A DNA stretch of 64,000 nt from Acidovorax sp. sif1233 (GTDB taxonomy: Bacteria > Pseudomonadota > Gammaproteobacteria > Burkholderiales > Burkholderiaceae_C). Positions 26,164 to 34,058 of the stretch are shown here, in pieces. Within the stretch, counting starts at the first letter, position 1; every line of letters starts with the position of its first letter. The stretch is taken from positions 150,773 to 214,772 of the forward strand of contig NZ_JAHUWZ010000008.1 in assembly GCF_019218755.1 (NCBI RefSeq), given 5' to 3'. The notes beneath the pieces are model-generated. The model saw only the letters and a program-made list of their open reading frames with translations, was not told the origin of the DNA and ran no database searches. A program made the position numbers and the translations under genes.

Positions 26164-27048
26164 CTAGAACGACGCCTCGGCCTGCATGGACACCGCGCCG
26201 TCCGGCTGCGCAGTCCACAGCGTCAGGCCGTCGCCGCTGGGCGCCGCATTGACGGTCAGCGGGGTGCCAAGCAGGTTGGGCTGCACGCCGCGGTAGCGGA
26301 ATTGCCGGAGCGGCCGTGTCCCCAGTCGTGCCGCCAGCTCCGCCAGGAGGGTGGCCTGCAGCGGTCCGTGCACGACCAGGTTGGCGTAGCCCTCGATGTT
26401 GCGGCAGTAGTCCAGGTCGTAGTGGATGCGATGGCCGTTGAAGGTGAGTGCCGAGTAGCGGAACAGCACCGTGGAGGTCGCCTCGAAAGGTTCGCTGTGG
26501 CTCGGTGCCGGCATGGCCACCGCGGCGGCGCGCGTCGTGCCAGGCGGCGTGGGTTGCTTGTAGACGATGTCGTGGTCTTCGGTGATCGCCACCGTTTGGC
26601 CATCGAGAATCTCGTGCCGCACCGTGACGAAAACCAGGTCGCCGCTGCGGCCGCGCTTGTGCTCGACCGAGGTGATGGCGGAGCGCTTGCGCACCGTAGT
26701 GCCCAGCGCCACCGGTGCGTGGAACGCGAGGCGACCGCCTGCCCACATCCGGTTCGCCAGGGGCACCGGAGGCAAGAACCCGCCCCGGGCCGGATGGCCA
26801 TCGCGGCCGAGTTCGCTGGCGGGAAGCCCTTCCAGGAAATACAGCCAATGCCACAACGGCGGCAGCGGCGTGCCTTCGGCGAATTGCGCCTGCGGCAGCC
26901 CCAGCGTTGCGGCCATGAGGCGGGCATGGCGTACCGACAGCGTGTCTTCTGCGACAGACTCCCGGCCCATCCAGGTTCGAAGGAAATCCAGATCGATGGC
27001 GCTGCCATCCGAGGTGTTCAGTGTGCTCATGGAGTGATCTCGTGTCAT
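26164..27048 (-). CDS. MaoC/FAS1-type double hot-dog hydratase (itaconyl- or mesaconyl-CoA hydratase-like)
   Basis: A 294-residue acyl-CoA hydratase/dehydratase of the mesaconyl-C4-CoA and itaconyl-CoA hydratase group. The first hot-dog repeat includes PPLWHWLYFLEG and RMWAGGRLAFHAP; the second has the MaoC active-site stretch HRIHYDLDYCR followed by GYANLVVHGPLQATLL. These enzymes add water to branched or C4-C5 enoyl-CoA esters. The ATG at 27048 overlaps the CoA-transferase stop (ATGA); an ATG at 27030 is also possible. Context supports hydration of the CoA ester made by that transferase. Confidence 0.82.
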   Translation of the reverse strand: MTRDHSMSTLNTSDGSAIDLDFLRTWMGRESVAEDTLSVRHARLMAATLGLPQAQFAEGTPLPPLWHWLYFLEGLPASELGRDGHPARGGFLPPVPLANRMWAGGRLAFHAPVALGTTVRKRSAITSVEHKRGRSGDLVFVTVRHEILDGQTVAITEDHDIVYKQPTPPGTTRAAAVAMPAPSHSEPFEATSTVLFRYSALTFNGHRIHYDLDYCRNIEGYANLVVHGPLQATLLAELAARLGTRPLRQFRYRGVQPNLLGTPLTVNAAPSGDGLTLWTAQPDGAVSMQAEASF

Positions 27049-28217
27049 GCGGCAAGGAATTCGGCGCGCACGGCGGCGCCGTGCTGGTCCAGACCTGGCG
27101 CGGCCGTGAAGCGCCCGCTGTCCCAGGGGGCGCGGACGGGCGGTGCGACCAGGTCGAGTTCCTTGTCGCCGACAGCCATGGGCCAGGTGCGCAACGCGGG
27201 GTGCCGGGCCATATCGGCAACGGATCGCACCTGGCCGTAGGCGGTGTTGGCGACCTGCAACTGCTGCAAGGCCTGCGCAAGATCCAGTTCAGCGAACCTC
27301 TGGGCGATGAGTGCGTTGAGTTCCAGGCGGTTCTGCACACGCAGGTAGTTGCTGCTGAAACGCTCGTCCTGCGCCAGCGCGCCCTGCCCCAGGAAGGATT
27401 CGCAGAAGTTGCGCCATTCGCGCTCGTTCTGGATGCTGATGACCACGCTGCCACCATCGCGCGTGGCGTAGGCCCCGTAGGGGGCAATGGAGGGGTGCTG
27501 CAAACCCTGGCGCGTGGGAGCGCCGGCACCGTAGATCGCGTGCACGTAAGGCACCGTCATCCAGTCGGCGGCGCCATCGAAGAGCGAGACGGAGATGCCG
27601 CAACCCTTGCCGGTGCGTGCGCGTGAAGCCAGGGCGGAGAGGATGCCGATCGTCGCATTGAGGCCGGCACCGATGTCGCAGATCGACACGCCAATGCGAC
27701 CGCACGCCTCGGGGGAGCCAGTGATGCCCGCCAGGCCGCTCTCGCATTGCACCAGCAGGTCATAGGCCTTGAGCGTGCTGGCGGGCCCCTCGGCGCCATA
27801 GCCGCTGATGTCGCAGGTGATGAGCCGGGGGTGGCGCACGCGCAGTGCGTCGCTGTCGAGCCCGGCGCGGGCCAGCGCCCCCGGAGCGAGGTTCTGCACG
27901 AAGACATCGGCCTTCGCCAGCAAGGCGTCGAGCACCGCGCGGTCATGCGGCTGCTTGAAGTCCAGCGCCACGGATTCCTTCCCGCGGTTGGTCCAGACGA
28001 AGTACGAGGCCTCGCCGTTGGCCGCACGGTCGTAGCCACGCGCGAAGTCGCCTTCGGGGCGTTCGATCTTGATGACCCGTGCGCCCATCTCGGCCAGCCT
28101 GCACGTTGCGAGCGGTGCCGCCAGGGCTTGCTCCATGGCCACGACAAGAAGACCTTCGAACGGTTTTTTTGAAGGGGCGGTCGACGCCAAGGAGGTTGAA
28201 AGCAGTTCGGTGTTCAT
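27045..28217 (-). CDS. Class III CoA-transferase (CaiB/BaiF), module A
   Basis: A 390-residue enzyme that moves CoA between carboxylic acids through an enzyme-bound mixed anhydride. The likely nucleophile is Asp181 in SICDIGAG, matching the GDSNSG Asp of formyl-CoA transferase. Other features: RVIKIERPEGD, VWTNRGKESVALD, FVQNLAPG and ISGYGAEGP. The ATG at 28217 is chosen as the family N terminus. It is divergent from the LysR at 28342 and coupled to the MaoC-type hydratase. Substrate probably a C4-C6 dicarboxylate, by context. Confidence 0.9.
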   Translation of the reverse strand: MNTELLSTSLASTAPSKKPFEGLLVVAMEQALAAPLATCRLAEMGARVIKIERPEGDFARGYDRAANGEASYFVWTNRGKESVALDFKQPHDRAVLDALLAKADVFVQNLAPGALARAGLDSDALRVRHPRLITCDISGYGAEGPASTLKAYDLLVQCESGLAGITGSPEACGRIGVSICDIGAGLNATIGILSALASRARTGKGCGISVSLFDGAADWMTVPYVHAIYGAGAPTRQGLQHPSIAPYGAYATRDGGSVVISIQNEREWRNFCESFLGQGALAQDERFSSNYLRVQNRLELNALIAQRFAELDLAQALQQLQVANTAYGQVRSVADMARHPALRTWPMAVGDKELDLVAPPVRAPWDSGRFTAAPGLDQHGAAVRAEFLAA

Positions 28218-28275
28218 AGGCCGAAGTTTCAAACTCTGCGCCTCTGCCAACAAGCGAGTTTTTCCAAACCCAGCC

Positions 28276-28290
28276 TTCGTCTCGCGCGAA
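28276..28290. promoter_or_regulatory. Possible LysR box of module A
   Basis: TTCG-N7-CGAA, containing a T-N11-A pattern, lies between the divergent CoA-transferase and LysR starts. It resembles the TTCGC-N5-GCGAA site at 41599 in the module C intergenic region. Weak on its own. Confidence 0.35.
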
Positions 28291-28341
28291 CGCTCTTTGT
28301 ACATACTAGGCGCTACTGAAGCTCCTGTGCGGGATCAATTC

Positions 28342-29235
28342 ATGCGCTACGACTTGATGGATCTGAGAGTGTTTCTGGCCGTGGCCGATGCACAGAATCT
28401 CTCCCGCGGCGCCGCCCGCTGTTTTCTGGCACCGTCTTCAGCCAGCCTGCGCCTCAGGGAGCTTGAGGAAGCCGTCGGGACACCACTCTTCAAACGCCAT
28501 GCCCGCGGAATGGAACTCACGCCGGCTGGAGCCGTCATGCTGGAACACGCCCGCCGGTGTATTGCTCAGCTCGAACAGATGCATGCCGACCTGGCGCCAT
28601 TCGCTGATGGAATTCGAGGCCACATCACCCTGTTCGCCAACAACAATGCCATCAGCAGTCACCTGCCTGGCGATCTGGCGCGATTCTTCGCGCGCCATCC
28701 ATCGGTGCGCATCACCCTGGAGGAGCGGCCGAGCCTGGACATCGTGACAGCCGTCATGGCAGGGCGCGCCGATCTCGGGGTCGTGGCCGTCGAACAACCG
28801 CACTCGGAACTGCGCTACCTGCCTTACCGAGAAGACGAACTGATTTTGCTCGTGCCACGTTCCAGCCCGCTGGCGGGACGCGGCAGCATCAATTTCGGCG
28901 CGTGCCTGAGTGAGCCTTTCGTCAGCCTTCAGTCCGGCATGGCCCTGCACACATTTCTGGCCAATCACGCGGTGGCGCTGGGCGGCAAATTGGATATCCG
29001 GGTGCAGGTATCGGGCTACCGCGCCATCGCGCAGCTCGTGGCCTCCGGGGCTGGCATCGGCGTCGTGCCACGCTCAGCGCTCCAGGATGCTGACCTGCAG
29101 CACCTGGCAGTGCTTGATATCAAGGAAACCTGGGCCATGCGCCATCTGCAGATATGCCTTCGGGAGCAGACCCTGCGCAGCCCTTTCGTTGCGCAGTTCA
29201 TCGACACACTGTGCGAAGGAAACGCAAGCTCCTGA
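28342..29235 (+). CDS. LysR-family regulator of module A
   Basis: A 297-residue LysR protein: N-terminal helix-turn-helix (residues 5-60; LRVFLAVADAQNLSRGAARCF and LREL), then an effector domain with GIRGHITLFANNNA and a C-terminal VASGAGIGVVPRSAL loop. It is divergent from the CaiB-MaoC-Bug operon, the usual arrangement for an activator of the operon that responds to a pathway intermediate. The ATG at 28342 was chosen from the family N terminus. Confidence 0.9.
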   Translation: MRYDLMDLRVFLAVADAQNLSRGAARCFLAPSSASLRLRELEEAVGTPLFKRHARGMELTPAGAVMLEHARRCIAQLEQMHADLAPFADGIRGHITLFANNNAISSHLPGDLARFFARHPSVRITLEERPSLDIVTAVMAGRADLGVVAVEQPHSELRYLPYREDELILLVPRSSPLAGRGSINFGACLSEPFVSLQSGMALHTFLANHAVALGGKLDIRVQVSGYRAIAQLVASGAGIGVVPRSALQDADLQHLAVLDIKETWAMRHLQICLREQTLRSPFVAQFIDTLCEGNASS

Positions 29236-29260
29236 TCACGGGCACCCGGCGGCCACGGGT

Positions 29261-29680
29261 TCATGCATGCTGGACACTGTCCAAGCGACTGCTCAATGTG
29301 ACCTGGCGGTGGCCAGCCCGGCCGCAGTTCTCATGGATGTTGCCGGAAGGCCTTGGCGCAGACACGGCGTCAGCGACCATCTGGTCCAGTTTCACGAGCA
29401 GCTCTTGCGAAGTGGTTGCGACGATGTGCCCGGCATCGGTCGGTACCAGCCCCCCCTTGCGGCGATAGAAGAGCACAACGCCCAGGCGCTCCTCAAGAAT
29501 CCTCAAGCGACGGCTGGCACACATGACCGACATGTGGCACAGCGGAGACGCATGCCTCAACGAACCTGTTTGCGCGCAGGCGACCACCAGCCGCAGGGAC
29601 AACAGGTCCAGCCGAGCCATGTTGGTGGAGGGCGCCGACACCTTCTTCACCGATGCGACTTCATTCGCATTGCGCGACAT
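29261..29680 (-). pseudogene. LysR regulator remnant, DNA-binding part only
   Basis: Codes for 139 residues matching only the LysR winged helix (from MARLDLLSLRLVVACAQTGSL, with SRRLRILEERLGVVLFYRR and LVPTDAGH) and linker helix (SQELLVKLDQMV). The frame then runs into an unrelated tail and stops where the convergent LysR gene ends. The whole effector domain is missing and no remains are seen in other frames, so this is a deletion remnant. It lies between module A and the glycerate kinase and may mark a rearrangement junction. Confidence 0.75.
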
Positions 29681-29806
29681 TCACGCCGCATCCAGGGCTG
29701 TTTCGCGGGCAGCGCGCATGCATGGCGCCTGGCGCGCGCCCCACGCCGAAAATGCGGATGGCATATCTCATGGCTCCGTTCAACGGGAAAGGGCACTCCA
29801 GGACCT

Positions 29807-31114
29807 CTACAGAATCAACAACGCTCGGAAGTCATTGACATTGGTATGGGTGGGCCCGGTGACGAAAAGATCCCCGAGCGCCGAGAAGTAGCCGTACGCG
29901 TCATTTCTCTCCAGGTGATCGGCCAGCGTGAGGCCAGCCCCGCGGCCACGGGCGATCGTGTCGGGCATCACGAAGGCCCCCGCGTTGTCTTCAACACCAT
30001 CGATTCCATCGGTGTCGGCTGCCAGCGCCCAAACGCCTGGCTCCCCCTGAAGAGCGTGGGCTAGCCCCATGCAGAACTCTCCCGCTCTCCCACCTCGGCC
30101 ACGCAGGCTGCCAGCAGGTTGGGACCTGACCGTGACCGTGGTCTCTCCGCCAGAGAGCAGCAGCAACGGGCTCGTTCTGGAGTTGCCATCGCGCAGGGCA
30201 TATCTTGCCAACGCAGCATGCACTTTGCCTACCTCCCGCGACTCGCCCTCGATGTCGTCGGAGAGGATGCGCGTCTCCATGCCCAGGCGGCGCGCTTCCT
30301 CGGCGGCTGCCAGCAATGATTCGTGGGGCGTGGCAATGAGGTGCACGCTGTTCCGCGCAAAACGCTTGTCTCCCGGCTTTGGGGTTTCCAGCTTTCCCTC
30401 GGCCAGGGCTGCGTGGACCGCCTCAGGCACCGCGATGGAGTAGCGGGCCAGGATGTCGAGTGCGTCACGACAGGAGGTGGCGTCCTCCACCGTGGGGCCG
30501 CTGGCGATGACCGAAACGTCGTCGCCGGGCACGTCGCTGATCGCGAGGGTGACGACCTGCGCGGGCCAGCATGCCGCAGCCAGCTGCCCGCCCTTGAGGC
30601 GCGACAGGTGTTTGCGGACACAGTTCATCTCCCGGATGTCGGCGCCACTTTCCAGCAGCTCCTTGTTGATGCGTTGCTTGTCGGCCAGATCGAGTCCGGC
30701 GACCGGGAGGGTGAGCAGCGCCGAGCCACCACCCGATATCAGGCAGACCACGAGGTCGTCCTCGCAGAGGCCCCGGGTCATTGCATGGATGCGCACGGCG
30801 GCGGTCCGGCTTGCTTCGTCAGGTACGGGATGAGAGGCTTCCATGATCTCTATGCGTTCCGGCAATCCCTTCGGGCGCGGCGGGGTGTGGCCATATCGCG
30901 TGACCACCAGCCCGCTCATTGGCGCACCCTCGGGCCACGCCGCCTCCAACGCGTGCGCCATCGCCCCTGCTGCCTTTCCGGCTCCCAACACCAGCGTGCG
31001 GCCTTTCGGGGCAGGAGGTAGATGGGCCGCCAAGGTCTCCGACGGCTGTGCGCGCCGCACCGCCACCCTGAAGAGGCGCTCAAGAAGCGCTCGGGGGTCG
31101 GCAATCGGGTTCAC
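29807..31114 (-). CDS. Glycerate 2-kinase (TtuD/GckA, MOFRL family)
   Basis: A 435-residue protein of the DUF4147-MOFRL architecture. It has LVLGAGKAAGAMAHALE, the nucleotide loop LISGGGSALL, KHLSRLKGGQLA, SDVPGDDVSVIASGPT, and the C-terminal MOFRL block LLLSGGETTVTV and ADTDGIDG. The family phosphorylates glycerate to 2-phosphoglycerate; older names call it hydroxypyruvate reductase. It overlaps the 2-hydroxyacid dehydrogenase stop as ATGA, so the pair would turn hydroxypyruvate or tartronate semialdehyde products into a glycolytic intermediate. Confidence 0.92.
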   Translation of the reverse strand: MNPIADPRALLERLFRVAVRRAQPSETLAAHLPPAPKGRTLVLGAGKAAGAMAHALEAAWPEGAPMSGLVVTRYGHTPPRPKGLPERIEIMEASHPVPDEASRTAAVRIHAMTRGLCEDDLVVCLISGGGSALLTLPVAGLDLADKQRINKELLESGADIREMNCVRKHLSRLKGGQLAAACWPAQVVTLAISDVPGDDVSVIASGPTVEDATSCRDALDILARYSIAVPEAVHAALAEGKLETPKPGDKRFARNSVHLIATPHESLLAAAEEARRLGMETRILSDDIEGESREVGKVHAALARYALRDGNSRTSPLLLLSGGETTVTVRSQPAGSLRGRGGRAGEFCMGLAHALQGEPGVWALAADTDGIDGVEDNAGAFVMPDTIARGRGAGLTLADHLERNDAYGYFSALGDLFVTGPTHTNVNDFRALLIL

Positions 31115-32073
31115 GCTGCAGTCCCCACCACGTTGACGGGCTCACCACGGACAAACGCCTCCAGGTTGTCGACGAGCTGGTCTGCAAGGCCCTGGATGGC
31201 TTCCTGGGAAGCCCAGGCGACGTGCGGGGTCAGGATGAAGTTCGGCAGGTCCAGGAGCGCCATGAAGGGGTGGTCGGCTGGCGGCGGCTCGGCGGAGACG
31301 ACGTCGAACGCCGCTCCGGAAATCTGCCCGCCGCGCAGGGCGGCGGCCAACGCTGCCTCGTCCACCAGGCCGCCCCGTGCCGTGTTGACGATGAGCGGCT
31401 TGCGCGCCATCTTGGCGAACTCTTCGGCGCCCAGCATGTTGTGGCTCTGAGCGTTCAGCGGGCAATGGAGCGTGATGATGTCGGAACGCGCAAGGACGTC
31501 GTCGAATGGGGTGTAGAGGCTGCCCTGGCCAGAACGGCCCTTGAAGGCCGAGAAGAGCACCTTCATGCCGAGCGCGCGCCCGATGGCCGCCACCGCATTG
31601 CCAAGCACGCCGTCGCCCACGATGCCCAACGTGGAGCCGGCGAGGTCGCGCACGGGGTAGTCGAAGTAGCAGAACTGGCCTGACTGCTGCCACCGGCCAG
31701 CCTTCACCGATTCCCGGTAGGCACAGATGCTCCGCCGGAGCGCGAACATCAGCGCAAAGGTGTGCTCGGGAACTGTGTTTCCAGCGTAGTTGCGGATGTT
31801 GGTGACCGTGATGCCATGCTGGGCGCATGCCTTCAAGTCGATGTTGTCGGTTCCGGTGGCCGCCACGGCCACCAGCTTCAGCCTGGATGCCTGCTGCAGG
31901 GCCTGGGCGCCGAGCTTCACCTTGTTGGTGATGACGATGTCGGCGTCCGCGATGCGCTGCGCCACCTCGCCAGGCTGCGTGTTTTCGTAGCTCACGAGCT
32001 CATGCTCGAACAAAGGTGCGCGCAGAGTGGTGTCAGGGGACAGCGTGGAACGGTCAAGGAATGCAATCTTCAT
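31111..32073 (-). CDS. D-2-hydroxyacid dehydrogenase (glyoxylate/hydroxypyruvate reductase-like)
   Basis: A 320-residue NAD(P)-dependent enzyme. The Rossmann motif is GIVGDGVLGNAV; the catalytic set is Arg in NTARGGLVDE, Glu in SAEPPP and His in TPHVAW. N-terminal substrate loop VAATGTDNID matches the glycerate dehydrogenase group. It likely interconverts hydroxypyruvate and D-glycerate, or glyoxylate and glycolate. Coupled to the glycerate 2-kinase downstream. A terminator at 32130-32164 separates it from the Bug gene upstream, so it may have its own promoter. Confidence 0.93.
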   Translation of the reverse strand: MKIAFLDRSTLSPDTTLRAPLFEHELVSYENTQPGEVAQRIADADIVITNKVKLGAQALQQASRLKLVAVAATGTDNIDLKACAQHGITVTNIRNYAGNTVPEHTFALMFALRRSICAYRESVKAGRWQQSGQFCYFDYPVRDLAGSTLGIVGDGVLGNAVAAIGRALGMKVLFSAFKGRSGQGSLYTPFDDVLARSDIITLHCPLNAQSHNMLGAEEFAKMARKPLIVNTARGGLVDEAALAAALRGGQISGAAFDVVSAEPPPADHPFMALLDLPNFILTPHVAWASQEAIQGLADQLVDNLEAFVRGEPVNVVGTAA

Positions 32074-32129
32074 GGCGGTCCTGGCAGCGGCCAGCTTAGT
32101 AGTGGAGGCGAATAGGAATGTGGAAACGC

Positions 32130-32164
32130 AAAAATCAGCTGTCCCCCATTGCAGGGACAGCTGA
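32130..32164 (-). terminator. Rho-independent terminator after the module B Bug gene
   Basis: Minus strand: an 11-bp perfect stem (TCAGCTGTCCC at 32135-32145 with GGGACAGCTGA at 32154-32164) followed by TTTTTG. It lies 31 bases past the Bug stop. Confidence 0.8.
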
Positions 32165-32195
32165 CGAGAGGGTCTACGTCGAGAGAGGCAAAGGT

Positions 32196-33164
32196 CTAGT
32201 CAACAACCGCCCCCGACGCCTTGACGATGGGTGCCCATCGGGCAATGTCTTCCTGCAGCAGCTGCGCAAGCCGTGTCGCCCCCCCGCTCAGCGGCTCGAC
32301 GCCTGCAACCTTGAATCGCTCCAGCACATCGGGGGCGGCGACCGCGGCGGTGACCCATTGGGTCAGCTGGGATACCACGGGTGCTGGCGTGCCACGTGCC
32401 GCGAACAGGCCTACCCAGAGGTCTCCGACGTAGCCAGGAACCACTTCGCTGATGGAGGGCACGTCGGGAAGCGCGGGAGACCGCTTGGCGGAACTCACGC
32501 CCAGGGCGCGCAGCTTGCCGCTCTTGATGAACTCGATGCACGAGGGCAGGCTGGCGAAGGCCACGGGGACCTGTCCACCCATGACGTCGGTCAACGCAGG
32601 TGCCACACCGCGGTACGGAACATGCTGCAGCGGCACGCCCGTGCTCGTGGAAAGCATGGCCCCCAGGAGGTGGTTCAGCGAGCCGTTGCCCGCGGAGGCG
32701 TACTGAATCTCTTCCTTGCTGGCGCGAGCCACCTTGATGAAATCGGCCAGGTTCCTGGCGGGAAAGGATGCATTCACCACCAACACGTTGGGCACGACGC
32801 CCACGGGGGCGATGGGCTCGAAGTCCTTGACCGGGTCGAATGGCACCTTTTTATACAAGGCAGGGTTGATGGCCTGTGTGCTGCTGATGGTCAACAGCAA
32901 GGTGTAGCCATCCTTGGGCGCGCGCGCAGCGAAATCGGTGCCGATGTTCCCGCCGGCGCCGGGACGGTTGTCCACGATGATCCGCTGGTTGCTCAGCTCG
33001 CTCAGCTTCTGGGCCAGGATGCGGCCGACCGTGTCGTTGGTGCCACCGGGCGCCTGCGGCACGACGATGGTCACCGGCTTGGACGGGTATGTATCGGCAA
33101 AGGCATTCAAGCCCAGCAGGCCCGTTGCGGCCAGGACGCTGAACTCGCGGCGTGTTGGATTCAT
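32196..33164 (-). CDS. Bug/TctC-family periplasmic solute-binding protein
   Basis: A 322-residue receptor, third gene of module B. The signal has TRREFSVLA (twin-arginine-like) and ends at NAFAD. Motifs: VTIVVPQAPGGTNDTVGR, IIVDNRPGAGGNIGTDFAA, DGYTLLLTISS and HVPYRGVAPALTDVMGGQ. It starts 38 bases after the CitE-like gene and is followed by a strong terminator. Probably the receptor for the acid activated by the CoA-transferase at 34059. Confidence 0.93.
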   Translation of the reverse strand: MNPTRREFSVLAATGLLGLNAFADTYPSKPVTIVVPQAPGGTNDTVGRILAQKLSELSNQRIIVDNRPGAGGNIGTDFAARAPKDGYTLLLTISSTQAINPALYKKVPFDPVKDFEPIAPVGVVPNVLVVNASFPARNLADFIKVARASKEEIQYASAGNGSLNHLLGAMLSTSTGVPLQHVPYRGVAPALTDVMGGQVPVAFASLPSCIEFIKSGKLRALGVSSAKRSPALPDVPSISEVVPGYVGDLWVGLFAARGTPAPVVSQLTQWVTAAVAAPDVLERFKVAGVEPLSGGATRLAQLLQEDIARWAPIVKASGAVVD

Positions 33165-33202
33165 GGTTGTCTCCTGTATTTCTGGTGTGGGGAACGGGGT
33201 TC

Positions 33203-34054
33203 CTAGAGCTGCGCGAGCAGCTCCTGGGCACGGAGGTACACGGGCTTGTCGACCATGGCTTCATCGAGCTTGATGGCTCCTTCTCCGCGGGCGAACGCCT
33301 CGTCAAAGGCATCCACCACTCGCTGGGCCCGCTGGATTTCGTCGGCGGTCGGCGTGTAGCACTCGTTGACCACATCGACGAACTTGGGGTGCACGACGAC
33401 GGCCCCCCGAAATCCCAGCCCGCGGGCACGCAGCACCACGGCACTGAAGTCCTCGGGAGTACCAAGCTCGGCAATCGATGCAATGAAGCCGATGGGTTGG
33501 ATCCGGGCCGCACGTGCCGCGGTCAGGACGGCCATGCTGGGATAGAGCAATGCGTCGGCGGTCGGGAGGCCTCTGCAATCGAGCGAGTAGTCCTCACTGC
33601 CGAGCATCATCCCCATCACGCGGGGCGAAGACGCCGCGATGTCGTGGAGATGCGGCAAGGCCGCCGCGCTTTCAATCTGCAGGAGAAAGCGCACATGCCC
33701 CGGTGGCACCGACGCCGCTGCTTCCAGGTCCGTGACCATCTGCGCGATGATCTGAACGTCGCGTGCATGCTCCACCTTCGGGAGCACGATGATGTCCAGG
33801 CCGGGCAACACCGCGGATTTCAGGTCCACGACCGCGGTGAGCCAGTCGCCGTTGATGCGCACGGCGGCCAGCTTGTTCACCGCCTTCAGACGGCCCATCG
33901 AATCCGCGAGCCGCTCACGGGCAACCGGTCGCTGGGAAGGGTGGGTTCCATCCTCGAGGTCCAGGATGACAGCGTCGCTGGACTTGGTGACGGCGCTCCG
34001 CAGCAGCTTCTCATTGGCTGCCGGAACGAAGAGGAAAGAGCGGACAGTTTTCAT
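33203..34054 (-). CDS. HpcH/HpaI-family acyl-CoA lyase (CitE/malyl-CoA lyase-like)
   Basis: A 283-residue TIM-barrel lyase. Motifs: RSFLFVPAANEKLL at the N terminus, ILDLEDGTHPSQR, AVRINGD, LPKVEHARDV, the metal-binding Glu in FLLQIESAAALPHL, and MLGSEDYSLD. Such enzymes split malyl-CoA, citramalyl-CoA or citryl-CoA into acetyl-CoA plus a 2-oxoacid. The ATG at 34054 starts 4 bases after the CoA-transferase stop. With that transferase it would activate and cleave a 3-hydroxy or malate-like acid; the released oxoacid could feed the 2-hydroxyacid dehydrogenase downstream. Confidence 0.88.
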   Translation of the reverse strand: MKTVRSFLFVPAANEKLLRSAVTKSSDAVILDLEDGTHPSQRPVARERLADSMGRLKAVNKLAAVRINGDWLTAVVDLKSAVLPGLDIIVLPKVEHARDVQIIAQMVTDLEAAASVPPGHVRFLLQIESAAALPHLHDIAASSPRVMGMMLGSEDYSLDCRGLPTADALLYPSMAVLTAARAARIQPIGFIASIAELGTPEDFSAVVLRARGLGFRGAVVVHPKFVDVVNECYTPTADEIQRAQRVVDAFDEAFARGEGAIKLDEAMVDKPVYLRAQELLAQL

Positions 34055-34058
34055 GGCA

